Shown here: positions 53,577 to 63,521 of the stretch, piece after piece
How the letters are laid out: every line of letters begins with the position of its first letter
Position numbering within the stretch: position 1 is the stretch's first letter
Origin: Pelagimonas sp.
GTDB taxonomy: Bacteria > Pseudomonadota > Alphaproteobacteria > Rhodobacterales > Rhodobacteraceae
Length of the DNA stretch: 64,000 bases
Direction of reading: 5' to 3'
Assembly: GCA_025210455.1 (NCBI GenBank)
Contig: JAOARQ010000044.1
Coordinates: forward strand, 1 to 64,000
Position numbers and translations under genes: made by a program
Notes under the pieces: generated by a model
Told to the model about the DNA's origin: nothing
Database searches by the model: none
The model's input: only the letters and a program-made list of their open reading frames with translations

Positions 53577-56500
53577 TGGCGACAGTTGTTCTTTCCGCCG
53601 CAGGCGCGGCGATCGGCGGCGCGAGGGGGTGCTCGGTTCTGGGGCTGTCGACAATGGCTGTGGGTCGCTTTGTGGGGGCTGCAGCCGGGCGGGCGATTGA
53701 TCAGCGTCTGATGGGGCGCCAGCTGGATCAGCGTATCGCGGGGCAGGGGGCGGAAACTGTTGAGGTAGGCCGGTTGGATCGCTTCCGGTTGACCGGTGCC
53801 GGTGAAGGCCAGCCGATCACGCAGGTTTACGGGCGTATGCGGGTGGGGGGCCATGTGATCTGGGCCACCGAGTTCAAAGAGGAGCTGACTGTCACGCAAG
53901 AACCTGCCTCGGGCGGGTCTACGCGCACGACCCATAACTATTCTTACACCATCAGTCTGGCGATCGCCCTGTGCGAAGGCGAAATCACCGGTGTGCATCG
54001 CGCCTGGGCGGATGGGGTTGAGATCCCGCTGCGGGATCATACCATTCGGGTATATCCGGGGACGGAAACCCAGATGCCCGACCCCCTGATGGAGGCCATC
54101 GAAGGCGCGGGTCAGGTGCCTGCCTATCGTGGCACGGCCTATATCGTGATTGAGAATCTGGAACTGGCGCGTTTTGGCAATCGCATTCCGCAGTTCAGTT
54201 TCGAGGTGACCCGCCCGGAAATGGCGGATGCCATGGATGTGCCGCGTCTGGTGCATGGGGTGGCTTTGATGCCCGGAACCGGTGAATATTCGCTGGCCAC
54301 TGAGCCGGTGTATATGGGCTATGCCGCCAATCCCGACCAACAATTTGGTGTGGGCGAAGATGGTGCGGCGGTGGCCAATGTCAATTCACCCTCGGAAGCG
54401 CCGGATTTCAATACCTCGCTGGATCAGATGACCTCTGAACTGCCAGAGCTTAAGGCCACATCGTTGGTTGTTAGCTGGTTTGGGGATGATCTGCGCTGTG
54501 AACAGTGCCAGATCAAACCCAAGGTCGAGCAACGTGAATTTGAGGCCAAGACCATGCCTTGGTCTGTTGCCGGGCTGACACGCGGGGCGGCGGATCTGGT
54601 GGCGCTGGAAAACAATCGCCCGGTTTATGGCGGGACGCCCACGGATCTGTCGGTGATCCAATCCATTCGTCGCATGAAAGGCGAAGGTCTGGCTGTGATG
54701 TATTACCCCTTCATCTTGATGGATCAGATGGCGGGCAATGGTCTGCCTGATCCCTGGAGCAGCAATAGCTCTCAGGCACCCCTGCCATGGCGTGGGCGTA
54801 TCACATTGGCGAAAGCGCCGGGGCAGCCGGGATCCACAGACAAAACCGCCAGTGCGCAGGCTGAAGTCGCTGCATTCTTTGGCACGGCCTCGGCTGCGCA
54901 TTTCAGCATCACAAGCGATACAGTCATCTATTCCGGGCCAGCAGAATGGGGATATCGCCGTTTTATCCTGCATCAAGCCGCGCTATGTGCTGCGGCAGGT
55001 GGGGTGGATTCATTCTGTATCGGTTCGGAAATGCGGTCGCTGACCACCATTCGTGACAACGCTGGTTTTCCCGCGGTCTCGGCGCTTATTGCGCTGGCTG
55101 CGGAATGCCGTGCTATTCTGGGGCCACATGTCAAAATAGGCTATGCTGCTGATTGGAGCGAATATTTCGGTTATCATCCAACCGATGGCTCGAATGATTT
55201 GTATTTCCATCTCGATCCGCTTTGGGCAGATGCCAATATCGACTTTGTTGGCATCGACAATTACATGCCGCTGGCCGATTGGCGCGAATGTGAAGATCAT
55301 CTGGACGCGAGCTGGGGCAGTGATCACAAGCTGGAATACCTACGCGCCAATGTGGAAGGTGGCGAAGGCTATGATTGGTATTACGCGTCGGATCAGGGAC
55401 GCAAGGATCAGACACGGGTGCCGATCACTGATGGGGCCTATGGGGAAGACTGGGTCTGGCGCTATAAAGACATTCGCAATTGGTGGCAGAACCCGCACCA
55501 CAACCGGATTGCGGGGGTGCGCCAAAGCACAGCTACCAGCTGGCAGCCGAAATCCAAGCCGATCTGGTTCACCGAAGTGGGTTGCGCTGCGGTCGACAAA
55601 GGCGCGAACCAACCCAACAAGTTTCTGGATCCAAAGTCATCGGAATCATCGCTGCCCTATTTTTCCAACGGGCTGCGCAACGAAGCCATGCAGCATGCGT
55701 TTTTGCAGGCGATCCTGAGCTATTGGTCTGAACCGGGCAAAAACCCGTACTCTGATGTTTACAACGGGCCGATGCTGGATCTGAACCGTACCTTTATCTG
55801 GGCGTGGGACGCGCGGCCTTATCCGTGGTTTCCCGGCAATGATACGCTTTGGTCCGACGGACCAAATTACGAACGCGGCCATTGGATCAGCGGGCGGGCC
55901 TCTGGGCGTTCGCTGGCGTCGATAGTGCGCGAGATCTGCCATGCCTCCGGCGTGACCGAAATAGACACGACAGATCTGCACGGGTTTGTGCGTGGCTATG
56001 TGGTGCCGCAGGTTGGGGATGCCCGTCAGGCGCTGCAACCGCTGATGCTGGCCTATGCCTTTGATGCGATTGAACGCGATGGCAAGCTTATCTTCAAGAA
56101 CCGCACAGGGCGAAACGCGGTGGATCTTACGATGGATGATCTGGCGTTGAGCGATGAAATCGAAGGGGATCTGCATGAAACCCGTGCCGCTGAAGCGGAA
56201 CAGGCCGGTCGGGTGCGTCTTGGGTTTGTGCTGGCGGGATCAGACCATCAGATTGCTTCGGAAGAGGCGGTGCTGCCTGATGATGAAACCCACGGGGTGG
56301 CGGCATCCGAACTGTCGCTGCTGATGACGCGCGGCGAAGGGCGTCAAACCGCAGAACGCTGGTTGGCCGAGGGGCGCATTGCCCGTGATACCATGCGCTT
56401 TGCGCTGCCGCCGTCGCAGTTACAGATCGGGGCTGGGGATGTGGTGCGCCTGCCAACGAAATCCGGCCCCACGCTGGCGCGTGTCGACCGTGTTGAGGTT

Positions 56501-57532
56501 ATGGATCATCAGGTGGTTGAGGCGGTTCGCATTGAACCGGATATCTTCAAGCCCACCGCCTTTATCCCCGAAGACGTTTCCCTGCGTCCGCATGTGCCTT
56601 CTGTACCTGTAGCTTCGCTGTTTATGGATCTGCCGATGATGAGCGGCGGCGAAAATGAAATCGCGCCGCATGTGGCTGCGGTGGCGAACCCATGGCCCGG
56701 TGCTGTTGCGATCTACGATGCAGGGCAGGACGCGGATTATCAGCTCAATGTGCTTTTGGGGGCCAAGGCCATTGTTGGTGTGACCGAAACTCCGCTCTAT
56801 GCGGCGCAGACCGGGTTGATAGATCGCGGGGACGCGTTGCGGATCAGAATGCCTGACGCCTCACTTGCTTCGATCACCGATGATGCGCTGCTATCGGGGG
56901 GGAACTTGTTGGCCATCGGTGACGGCACTGCCAACGCCTGGGAACTGTTCCAGTTCCGGGATGCTCAGCTGATCGGCAATGGTATATGGGAGATCAGCCA
57001 CCGCCTGCGTGGGCAGGCCGGATCTGATGCCCTGATGCCTGCTGTCTGGCCTGCTGGGTCTCTTGTGGTGGTGATGAATGGCGCTGTATCGCAGATCGGT
57101 CTTGCGGCATCTCAGCGACTGGTGGCGCGTCACTATCGTATCGGCCCGGCGCAACGTCCCTATAGTGATCCGACCTATGAACATCAGAATCTGGCCTTTG
57201 AAGGCAATGGTCTGCGCCCCTATCGCCCGGCGCATCTGCGTGTGCGCGCGCAGGGGGGGGATCTGCATGTGACCTGGATCCGGCGTACCCGCATAGACGG
57301 CGACCCCTGGGAACTTTACGAGGTGCCCTTGGGGGAAGACAGCGAAACCTATCTGGTGCGCGTTGTTGTGGGGGGGCAAGTCGTGCGGGAAACGCAGACG
57401 CATGCACCTGAATGGATTTACAGCGCAGGGCTGCAAGCGGCGGACAATCTGTCAGGCAGTTACGAGCTGCATGTGGCGCAGGTATCGGCTCGTTACGGCC
57501 CGGGCCCCTTCGCTAAGCATATTCAGTCTTAA
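53576..57532 (+). CDS. GTA megatron / host-interaction protein (g15)
   Basis: The tail-tip protein, 1318 residues from ATG 53576; GTG 53573 is an in-frame alternative. The N-terminus (about 1-60) is a hydrophobic glycine/alanine helix region (VVLSAAGAAIGGARG, FVGAAAGRAIDQR). The N-terminal baseplate-like part (about 80-400) is followed by a TIM-barrel-like glycoside hydrolase-type domain (about 420-760: FCIGSEMRSLTTIR, IGYAADWSEYFGY, DFVGIDNYMPLADW, WFTEVGCAAVDKG), and the remainder resembles tail-fibre receptor-binding modules. It is the last GTA gene here, followed by a hairpin. Confidence 0.93.
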   Translation: MATVVLSAAGAAIGGARGCSVLGLSTMAVGRFVGAAAGRAIDQRLMGRQLDQRIAGQGAETVEVGRLDRFRLTGAGEGQPITQVYGRMRVGGHVIWATEFKEELTVTQEPASGGSTRTTHNYSYTISLAIALCEGEITGVHRAWADGVEIPLRDHTIRVYPGTETQMPDPLMEAIEGAGQVPAYRGTAYIVIENLELARFGNRIPQFSFEVTRPEMADAMDVPRLVHGVALMPGTGEYSLATEPVYMGYAANPDQQFGVGEDGAAVANVNSPSEAPDFNTSLDQMTSELPELKATSLVVSWFGDDLRCEQCQIKPKVEQREFEAKTMPWSVAGLTRGAADLVALENNRPVYGGTPTDLSVIQSIRRMKGEGLAVMYYPFILMDQMAGNGLPDPWSSNSSQAPLPWRGRITLAKAPGQPGSTDKTASAQAEVAAFFGTASAAHFSITSDTVIYSGPAEWGYRRFILHQAALCAAAGGVDSFCIGSEMRSLTTIRDNAGFPAVSALIALAAECRAILGPHVKIGYAADWSEYFGYHPTDGSNDLYFHLDPLWADANIDFVGIDNYMPLADWRECEDHLDASWGSDHKLEYLRANVEGGEGYDWYYASDQGRKDQTRVPITDGAYGEDWVWRYKDIRNWWQNPHHNRIAGVRQSTATSWQPKSKPIWFTEVGCAAVDKGANQPNKFLDPKSSESSLPYFSNGLRNEAMQHAFLQAILSYWSEPGKNPYSDVYNGPMLDLNRTFIWAWDARPYPWFPGNDTLWSDGPNYERGHWISGRASGRSLASIVREICHASGVTEIDTTDLHGFVRGYVVPQVGDARQALQPLMLAYAFDAIERDGKLIFKNRTGRNAVDLTMDDLALSDEIEGDLHETRAAEAEQAGRVRLGFVLAGSDHQIASEEAVLPDDETHGVAASELSLLMTRGEGRQTAERWLAEGRIARDTMRFALPPSQLQIGAGDVVRLPTKSGPTLARVDRVEVMDHQVVEAVRIEPDIFKPTAFIPEDVSLRPHVPSVPVASLFMDLPMMSGGENEIAPHVAAVANPWPGAVAIYDAGQDADYQLNVLLGAKAIVGVTETPLYAAQTGLIDRGDALRIRMPDASLASITDDALLSGGNLLAIGDGTANAWELFQFRDAQLIGNGIWEISHRLRGQAGSDALMPAVWPAGSLVVVMNGAVSQIGLAASQRLVARHYRIGPAQRPYSDPTYEHQNLAFEGNGLRPYRPAHLRVRAQGGDLHVTWIRRTRIDGDPWELYEVPLGEDSETYLVRVVVGGQVVRETQTHAPEWIYSAGLQAADNLSGSYELHVAQVSARYGPGPFAKHIQS

Positions 57533-57536
57533 ACAC

Positions 57537-57569
57537 AAAGGGTGGCGCAGGATCCATGCGCCGCCCTTT
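57537..57569 (+). terminator. Terminator-like hairpin closing the GTA cluster
   Basis: A stem AAAGGG-GGCGCA / TGCGCC-CCCTTT with one T-G mismatch position and loop GGATCCA. The T-run is short and interrupted (AAACATATTTT follows), but it is the only plausible end of the GTA transcript. Confidence 0.6.
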
Positions 57570-57625
57570 AAACATATTTTCTCTGGTGATCAGCATTATA
57601 ACGGGATTGCGTTTTTGAAATCCGG

Positions 57626-57640
57626 GATTATCTGCTAATC
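57626..57640. promoter_or_regulatory. Inverted repeat in the cysE leader
   Basis: GATTA-TCTGC-TAATC is a perfect inverted repeat 25 bases before the cysE ATG. A regulator of sulfur metabolism could bind here, but this is speculation. Confidence 0.3.
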
Positions 57641-57664
57641 TCAGCCTGCCACAGGAGTAAGCTA

Positions 57665-58474
57665 ATGGTTGAGAAACGCGCAAAACTGGCGGAACTGGAT
57701 CCGGTTTGGGCCAGAATTCGGCAAGAGGCAGAAGAGGCTGTATCGGATGAACCGCTGTTGGGGGGCATGGTCCACTACTCGGTTTTACACCACCCCACGC
57801 TTGAGCGCGCGCTCAGCTATCGGGTGTCGCTGAAGCTGGCCAATGGTGAAATGTCTGAGCAGATTCTACGCGAAATCTGTGACGAAGCTTACGGTGAAGC
57901 GCCAGAACTGGCCATGTCAGCCCGTGCCGATATTGTGGCGACGTTTGAACGTGATCCTGCCTGCAACCGTTTCTTGCAACCTATGCTGTTTTTCAAAGGG
58001 TTTCAGGCGATTCAGGCCTATCGTGTTGCCAATTGGCTTTGGCATCGCGGGCGCAAAGATCTGAGCTATTTTTTCCAGATGCGATCCTCTGAGGTGTTTG
58101 GTATTGATATCCACCCGGCCGCCCGTCTTGGCAAAGGGATCATGATCGACCATGCGCATTCCATCGTGATTGGCGAAACCGCTGTGGTTGGTGACAATGT
58201 GTCGATGCTGCATTCGGTGACGCTTGGTGGGACCGGGAAAGAGGATGAAGATCGTCACCCCAAGATCGGAGATGGTGTCTTGATCGGTGCCGGTGCAAAG
58301 GTGCTGGGCAATATCAAAGTTGGGCATTGTTCACGTATCGCGGCGGGATCGGTGGTGCTGAAAGAAGTGCCGCCTTGCACCACGGTTGCCGGGGTTCCGG
58401 CCAAAATCGTTGGCGAAGCAGGCTGTGATCAGCCCTCTATCGAGATGGACCAACTGATCCGTTCTACTTCGTGA
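57665..58474 (+). CDS. cysE: Serine O-acetyltransferase
   Basis: Acetylates serine with acetyl-CoA in the first step of cysteine synthesis. It has 269 residues: a helical N-domain (about 1-140, with DPVWARIRQEAEEA and DPACNRFLQPMLFFKGFQAIQAYR) and a left-handed beta-helix of hexapeptide repeats (about 145-245, GIDIHPAARLGKGIMIDHAHSIVIGE, VPPCTTVAGVPAKIVG in outline). Catalytic histidines are in IDHAHS. AGGAG is 7 bases from the ATG. It lies directly downstream of the GTA cluster. Confidence 0.96.
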   Translation: MVEKRAKLAELDPVWARIRQEAEEAVSDEPLLGGMVHYSVLHHPTLERALSYRVSLKLANGEMSEQILREICDEAYGEAPELAMSARADIVATFERDPACNRFLQPMLFFKGFQAIQAYRVANWLWHRGRKDLSYFFQMRSSEVFGIDIHPAARLGKGIMIDHAHSIVIGETAVVGDNVSMLHSVTLGGTGKEDEDRHPKIGDGVLIGAGAKVLGNIKVGHCSRIAAGSVVLKEVPPCTTVAGVPAKIVGEAGCDQPSIEMDQLIRSTS

Positions 58475-58491
58475 TTCCCGTCAGATCTATG

Positions 58492-58520
58492 AAAGGGGCC
58501 TGCCTTGCGGCGGGCCTTTT
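58492..58520. terminator. Bidirectional terminator between cysE and the chemotaxis gene
   Basis: AAAGGGGCCTGCC pairs with GGCGGGCCTTTT (with wobble pairs) around a TTGC loop; T-rich on the plus strand and CCTTTC on the minus. It lies between two convergent genes. Confidence 0.8.
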
Positions 58521-58526
58521 GTTTGC

Positions 58527-60257
58527 TCAGGCTGCCCTGCTGTGATCCTGCGAAACATCGTTTGACCCTGTGCCGCTGTCTGAGCGCTGGAACACCGCCA
58601 GAAGGGCATTCATGCGTTCAACGCCATTATGCAGGGTGGCAACCGAGTGATCCGCATCCTGCATGTGCGCCATGCTGGTCTGGGTTGAACCATCCAGTTC
58701 AGAGATAGAGGCATTTACATCGCCGATACGCCGGGCTTGATGCTGGGCCTCTTGCGAAATGCTTCCGATCAGTTCCGACACTTTATCGACCTGTGCCACC
58801 ACCTCGTTCAGACGATCCCCGGCCTCGCGCACATGGGTGACACCCTTTTGGACGCTCTCTTCCGAGGCGGCAATCAAGCCACGACTTTCCTGTGCTGCGG
58901 CGGCCGCACTATTGGCAAGCGAACGAACCTCGGTCGCTACGACGGCAAAGCCCTTGCCCGCAGTGCCAGCCCGCGCGGCTTCGACCCCGGCGTTCAGCGC
59001 CAAAAGGCTGGTCTGGAAGGCAATATCATCAATAAGCTCCAGCACCTGTACAATTTCAGTTGAGTGCCTTTCGAGCTGATCCATGGTTTCGGTCGCGCGC
59101 TGCATGCAGGGGGTGCTCTGGTCAGCAATATCACGCGCGGTGATCGCCCCGGCATTGGCGGATTCGGTGTGCTGTGCGGTTGAGCGGACAGTTTCTGCCA
59201 ATCGGTCGATTTTGCCAGCGCTTTGCTTCAGATTCTCTGAATTGGCTTTCCCCCCTTGGGACAACCGCTGCATCGTTTCAGCCACGTCACTGACATTGCT
59301 CTGGAATTCCCCGCTATAGGCCATAAGTTCGGAAAACGCGCCATCGATCTGACTGACCGCTAAATTGAAATCGTTCCGAAGTTCTTCATATTCGGAGGCG
59401 AAGCTTCCTGTGATCCGAACAGCCAGATTACAACTTTGCAACTGCGAAAGCGCCTCACGCAGGGCGCTTACAGCCTGATTTTGATCCCGGTTGGCTTTCT
59501 CTTTGGACTGCTGTTCCAGATCTGCGGCAATCAAATTCCGTCTCAGGCATTCCAGCGCATTCGATAGCTCACCGAATTGGTCGCCTCGCTCTTGCAGGGG
59601 AATTTCGTCCTGGGTTTCGCCATTTTGCAGTTTTTTCAACGCCTGCCCAAGGGCGGTCAGATGGCGCCCGATCGACCGAGACAGAAGCACAAACATAACC
59701 GCCAGCACGCCAACCAGAACTGCGGCCCCGGTCATTAGGGTCTGCATCTGGTTTTCGCGGACTTGAATAAAGGCAGGGTCGGCAGACCAGATGCTGACAA
59801 ACACCCCGACAATATCGCCCTTTTTGGATATGACCGGGGCCAGCCGTGTCAGCCCGCGATCCAGCGTAACCGGTTCGCTCGTTTGTAAAACCGTTTCCAG
59901 ATGTGATTGTAAATCAATGTCTTGCGGGGCAATTTCAGATCGCAACAGCTCACGCCCGGATTTATCTACAACCCAGGTCGCCAAAAACGCCTCGCCTGAG
60001 CGGTCGATAAACTGATCCAAACGTTTCTGGATGCTGCCTGAAAATCCCAGTTTGATCGGCTGTGCCAGATTGCTTGCGGCGCTGTAAGACAGTTCGGCAT
60101 GGCTGCTGGACAGATGCGAAAACACAAGATCATTGGTCTGTTCATTGGCTCGCCAAATCAGCGTTGCGGCCACAGCAAGTGTTCCCAGAACCATCAAGCT
60201 GGCAATGCGAAACTCGATACGATGAAAGAACCGTTGAATATACGCGAAAGAAGACAT
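58527..60257 (-). CDS. Methyl-accepting chemotaxis protein
   Basis: Transmembrane chemoreceptor, 576 residues. TM1 about 17-36 (RIASLMVLGTLAVAATLIW), a periplasmic sensor region of about 135 residues, TM2 about 172-194, a HAMP linker (SIGRHLTALGQALKKLQNGE), and the cytoplasmic signalling domain with the hairpin tip IDDIAFQTSLLALNAGVEAARAG and GKGFAVVATEVRSLANSAA. The ligand is unknown. A single-gene unit, convergent with cysE. Confidence 0.95.
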   Translation of the reverse strand: MSSFAYIQRFFHRIEFRIASLMVLGTLAVAATLIWRANEQTNDLVFSHLSSSHAELSYSAASNLAQPIKLGFSGSIQKRLDQFIDRSGEAFLATWVVDKSGRELLRSEIAPQDIDLQSHLETVLQTSEPVTLDRGLTRLAPVISKKGDIVGVFVSIWSADPAFIQVRENQMQTLMTGAAVLVGVLAVMFVLLSRSIGRHLTALGQALKKLQNGETQDEIPLQERGDQFGELSNALECLRRNLIAADLEQQSKEKANRDQNQAVSALREALSQLQSCNLAVRITGSFASEYEELRNDFNLAVSQIDGAFSELMAYSGEFQSNVSDVAETMQRLSQGGKANSENLKQSAGKIDRLAETVRSTAQHTESANAGAITARDIADQSTPCMQRATETMDQLERHSTEIVQVLELIDDIAFQTSLLALNAGVEAARAGTAGKGFAVVATEVRSLANSAAAAAQESRGLIAASEESVQKGVTHVREAGDRLNEVVAQVDKVSELIGSISQEAQHQARRIGDVNASISELDGSTQTSMAHMQDADHSVATLHNGVERMNALLAVFQRSDSGTGSNDVSQDHSRAA

Positions 60258-60420
60258 GTGTGACGTGCCTCGGGTTTCTGAACTCGGGGCCGAGGGTCTT
60301 CGAAAAAACCTAGGAAATGATTACTATAATAAGCGAGTTAAAAGCGGAGCTTGCCTATATATACGGCATTTTATCCGACCCCACGGGATTTTCAGGCTCG
60401 ACGGGTTTGGGCTGAAACGA

Positions 60421-60446
60421 AATACCCCTGACGGAAATCAGGGGTA
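60421..60446 (-). terminator. Terminator for the pyruvate dehydrogenase operon
   Basis: On the minus strand, a perfect 9-bp stem TACCCCTGA / TCAGGGGTA with loop TTTCCG is followed by TTTCG. It sits a few bases past the stop of pdhC. The rest of the gap up to 60257 holds the chemoreceptor promoter region with no distinct site seen. Confidence 0.75.
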
Positions 60447-60453
60447 ATTGTGA

Positions 60454-61740
60454 TCACACGACCATCGAAAGTGGATTTTCCAGATTGTCGACAATGGCTT
60501 GCAATAGTTTGGCACCCAAAGCCCCATCAATCACCCGGTGATCAACGCTGAGCGTCACAGACATGACCGTGGCGATTTCCATATCACCATTTTCTCCGAC
60601 CACAGGCTTTTTCACACCTGCGCCAACCGCTAGAATTGCACCATGCGGGGGATTGATCACAGCGTCGAAATTCTCAATCCCGAACATCCCAAGATTGGAA
60701 ATGGCAAAGCTGCCGCCCTGATATTCGTGCGGCGCAAGCTTGCGGTCACGCGCGCGGGCGGCCAGATCTTTCATTTCCGCAGACAAGGCCGAAAGCGATT
60801 TGCCCTCTGCATCACGTAAGACAGGGGTAAAGAGCCCCCCTTCGATGGCTACGGCCACAGCCACATCAGAAGGTGTCAGCCGCAAGATCCGGTCGCCAGC
60901 CCAGACGGCATTGGCGTCCGGCACGGTTTGCAGGGCTAAAGCACAGGCTTTGATGATGAAATCATTGACAGAAATCTTGATACCACGGGGGGCCATCTGC
61001 GCATTCACCTGCGCCCGGAAGGCCATCAGCGCATCTAGACGAATGTCGCGCCGCAGATAGAAATGCGGGATGGATTGTTTGGCCTCTGTCAGGCGGGCTG
61101 CGATGGTTTTGCGCATCCCGTCCAAAGGCACTTCGGTATAGCTGCGATCGTGATAAAGAGCTGCGACCCCATCAGCAGACACAGGGGCAGGTGCGGGCTT
61201 TGGTGCTGCGGGGGCAGGCGCAACTGCCGGGGCAGGGGCCGCATGTGGTACGGGCGCGGTGTTTGCCCCTTCGACATCGGCTTTGACGATCCGCCCACGT
61301 GGGCCTGATCCCTGTATCTGAGCCAGATCCAGACCCTTTTGCGCTGCGATGCGTCGCGCCAGAGGAGAGGCAAACACACGATCCCCACCGTTCGTGGTAG
61401 GGGCCGCAATCGGAGCGGGGGCAGGGGGCTCTTCCGCCCGGTTGGGCGTCATCGCTGGGGCTGCCGCCGCTGGAGACGACAGATCCGCTGCGCTTTCGCC
61501 CTCTTCCAGCAGCATAGCAATCGGGGTGTTCACCTTAACATCCGCCGTACCCTCTGCGATCAGGATCTTGCCAATGATCCCTTCCTCTACGGCTTCGAAT
61601 TCCATCGTGGCCTTATCGGTTTCAATCTCGGCAATCACATCGCCCGATTGTACTGCATCGCCTTCTTTCACCAGCCATTTCGCCAATGTCCCGTCTTCCA
61701 TTGTAGGAGAGAGCGCAGGCATGAGGATCTCAAGGGCCAT
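60454..61740 (-). CDS. pdhC: Pyruvate dehydrogenase complex dihydrolipoamide acetyltransferase (E2)
   Basis: Core acetyltransferase of the pyruvate dehydrogenase complex. It has 428 residues from ATG 61740 ([17 protein letters not shown]). One lipoyl domain (1-80) carries the lipoylated Lys43 in [13 protein letters not shown]; an Ala/Pro linker; the peripheral-subunit binding domain (about 130-170, [16 protein letters not shown]); and the catalytic domain with [10 protein letters not shown] near the C-terminus. The ORF can be extended 11 codons with no support. Confidence 0.97.
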   Translation of the reverse strand: MALEILMPALSPTMEDGTLAKWLVKEGDAVQSGDVIAEIETDKATMEFEAVEEGIIGKILIAEGTADVKVNTPIAMLLEEGESAADLSSPAAAAPAMTPNRAEEPPAPAPIAAPTTNGGDRVFASPLARRIAAQKGLDLAQIQGSGPRGRIVKADVEGANTAPVPHAAPAPAVAPAPAAPKPAPAPVSADGVAALYHDRSYTEVPLDGMRKTIAARLTEAKQSIPHFYLRRDIRLDALMAFRAQVNAQMAPRGIKISVNDFIIKACALALQTVPDANAVWAGDRILRLTPSDVAVAVAIEGGLFTPVLRDAEGKSLSALSAEMKDLAARARDRKLAPHEYQGGSFAISNLGMFGIENFDAVINPPHGAILAVGAGVKKPVVGENGDMEIATVMSVTLSVDHRVIDGALGAKLLQAIVDNLENPLSMVV

Positions 61741-61741
61741 G

Positions 61742-61975
61742 TTACACTTCCTCTTCGAGCAAAAGCAGGTCAAAGGGCCGTGGTGCGGCAGATCCCTTGC
61801 ACAGCGTCAGGATGGCTGCGTGCAGATCGTCTTGCAGGGCTGCGGCCCATTCCGCCGCGCGGGCTTCGTCAACTTCGCCCATTTCCTGCTGTAGCAGGGC
61901 GTTGGGGGCGATGACCGTGACCTTGCCCAGACCAATCCGCAATCCCTGCGGTGTCATTCCCAGAATATCTATCAT
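61742..61975 (-). CDS. Small hypothetical protein between pdhB and pdhC
   Basis: A 77-residue protein without a signal peptide or motif that I recognise. The N-terminus [19 protein letters not shown] is followed by an acidic helix ([19 protein letters not shown]) and a C-terminal acidic run (LLLLEEEV). It starts 9 bases after pdhB and ends 1 base before the pdhC ATG, so it is cotranscribed and probably translationally coupled. Function unknown; a link to pyruvate dehydrogenase is inferred from location only. Confidence 0.65.
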   Translation of the reverse strand: MIDILGMTPQGLRIGLGKVTVIAPNALLQQEMGEVDEARAAEWAAALQDDLHAAILTLCKGSAAPRPFDLLLLEEEV

Positions 61976-61984
61976 GATGCCCCC

Positions 61985-63334
61985 TTAGCGATAGGTGACT
62001 TTATGCACGGCCTCGATCACATCTTGCGGTGTGACCAGCGCGTGGCGTTCCAGATTGGCGGCATAGGGCATGGGCACGTCCTTGCCGGTGACATTGATCA
62101 CCGGGGCGTCCAGCCAGTCAAAAGCCTGTTCCATCAGCACCGCAGAGATGTGATTGCCAATGGACGCCACGGGAAAGCCCTCTTCGACAGTGATACAGCG
62201 GTTGGTTTTTTGCACCGAGGCAATCACCGTTTCAGTGTCCATCGGGCGCAGCGTGCGCAGATCAATGACCTCGGCGCTGATGCCCTGTTCCGCCAGTTTA
62301 TCAGCCGCCTCGAGTGTATGCGCCATGCCAATGCCAAAGCTGACCAGCGTCACATCCGTGCCCTCGCGCCAGATCCGGGCTTTGCCAAAGGGCACGGTGA
62401 AATCTTCCATCATCGGCACATCAAAGCTGCGACCATAGAGGATTTCATTTTCAAGGAAAATCACCGGGTTGGGATCGCGGATGGCAGATTTCAGCAGGCC
62501 TTTGGCGTCAGACGCGGAATAGGGCATGACCACCTTGAGACCCGGAGTATGGGAATACCAAGCGGCATAATCCTGACTGTGCTGCGCGCCCACCCGCGCC
62601 GCCGCGCCATTAGGGCCGCGGAAGACAATCGGGCAGCCCATCTGCCCACCGGACATATATAACGTTTTGGCGGCCGAGTTGATGATCTGATCAATCGCCT
62701 GCATGGCAAAGTTGAAGGTCATGAATTCGACAATCGGGTTCAGCCCGCCAAAGGCTGCGCCCACGCCAATGCCCGCAAACCCATGTTCGGTGATCGGCGT
62801 GTCGATCACACGTTTCGAGCCGAATTCATCCAGCAGGCCCTGACTGATCTTATAGGCCCCCTGATATTCCGCGACCTCTTCGCCCATCAGGAAGACATCG
62901 GGGTTGGCGCGCATTTCCTCGGCCATGGCGTCGCGCAAAGCTTCGCGTACGGTCTGGGATTTGGTATTGGTGCCTTCCGGCCAGTCCGGCTGAACCTTGA
63001 CCTCGGGCAATGGGGTGGGGGGCTCTTCCGCCCGGGCGGGCGTCATCGCAGGGGCTGACGCCGCGGGCGCAGGCACATCCGCGAGGCTTTCGCCCTCTTC
63101 CGCCAGTACCGCGATGGGGGTGTTCACCTTAACATCCGCCGTACCCTCAGAGATCAGGATCTTGCCCATGATCCCCTCGTCGACCGCTTCGAACTCCATC
63201 GTGGCCTTATCGGTCTCGATCTCGGCGATCACATCACCTGAGGCGACACGATCCCCTTCTTTGACCAGCCATTTCGCCAAAGTGCCCTCTTCCATTGTCG
63301 GAGACAGGGCGGGCATCAGAATTTCAGTTGCCAT
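61985..63334 (-). CDS. pdhB: Pyruvate dehydrogenase E1 beta subunit with N-terminal lipoyl domain
   Basis: Decarboxylating component with E1 alpha. It has 449 residues from ATG 63334. An N-terminal lipoyl domain (1-80, Lys43 in [13 protein letters not shown]) is fused to the E1 beta fold (about 125-449), a variant known from alphaproteobacteria. E1 beta features: [31 protein letters not shown] and [15 protein letters not shown]. The lipoyl region is nearly identical to that of E2 at both protein and DNA level. Confidence 0.96.
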   Translation of the reverse strand: MATEILMPALSPTMEEGTLAKWLVKEGDRVASGDVIAEIETDKATMEFEAVDEGIMGKILISEGTADVKVNTPIAVLAEEGESLADVPAPAASAPAMTPARAEEPPTPLPEVKVQPDWPEGTNTKSQTVREALRDAMAEEMRANPDVFLMGEEVAEYQGAYKISQGLLDEFGSKRVIDTPITEHGFAGIGVGAAFGGLNPIVEFMTFNFAMQAIDQIINSAAKTLYMSGGQMGCPIVFRGPNGAAARVGAQHSQDYAAWYSHTPGLKVVMPYSASDAKGLLKSAIRDPNPVIFLENEILYGRSFDVPMMEDFTVPFGKARIWREGTDVTLVSFGIGMAHTLEAADKLAEQGISAEVIDLRTLRPMDTETVIASVQKTNRCITVEEGFPVASIGNHISAVLMEQAFDWLDAPVINVTGKDVPMPYAANLERHALVTPQDVIEAVHKVTYR

Positions 63335-63341
63335 GTCTGTC

Positions 63342-63521
63342 TTATTCCTCTCTTGCCGCGCGGCATTCTTGGACCAGTTCACTGATCGTTTGTTCGACCG
63401 GTTCCGATTTCTTCATTGCATTGGTGCCAAAGGCAAGCGCTCGCCCTGCAACGGAACTTCCCGGGGCATCAGGTGCACCGTGGCGGTAAATCGGTCCGTG
63501 ATGTGAATACCCCTGCGCCAT
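63342..63521 (-). CDS. 59-residue ORF between VOC protein and pdhB
   Basis: A short ORF found by reading the minus strand: ATG at 63521, stop TAA at 63344-63342. The product is a small hydrophilic protein with a His/Gly-rich start ([15 protein letters not shown]) and an acidic C-terminal helix ([14 protein letters not shown]). The start overlaps the stop of the VOC gene (TGATG), the same coupling seen elsewhere in this operon, and pdhB begins 7 bases later. No family recognised; position and coupling support it. Confidence 0.55.
   Translation of the reverse strand: MAQGYSHHGPIYRHGAPDAPGSSVAGRALAFGTNAMKKSEPVEQTISELVQECRAAREE

Noticed and set aside
43427-57532. Inducible prophage
   Set aside because: No integrase, replication, repressor or lysis gene, and gene order is that of a GTA.
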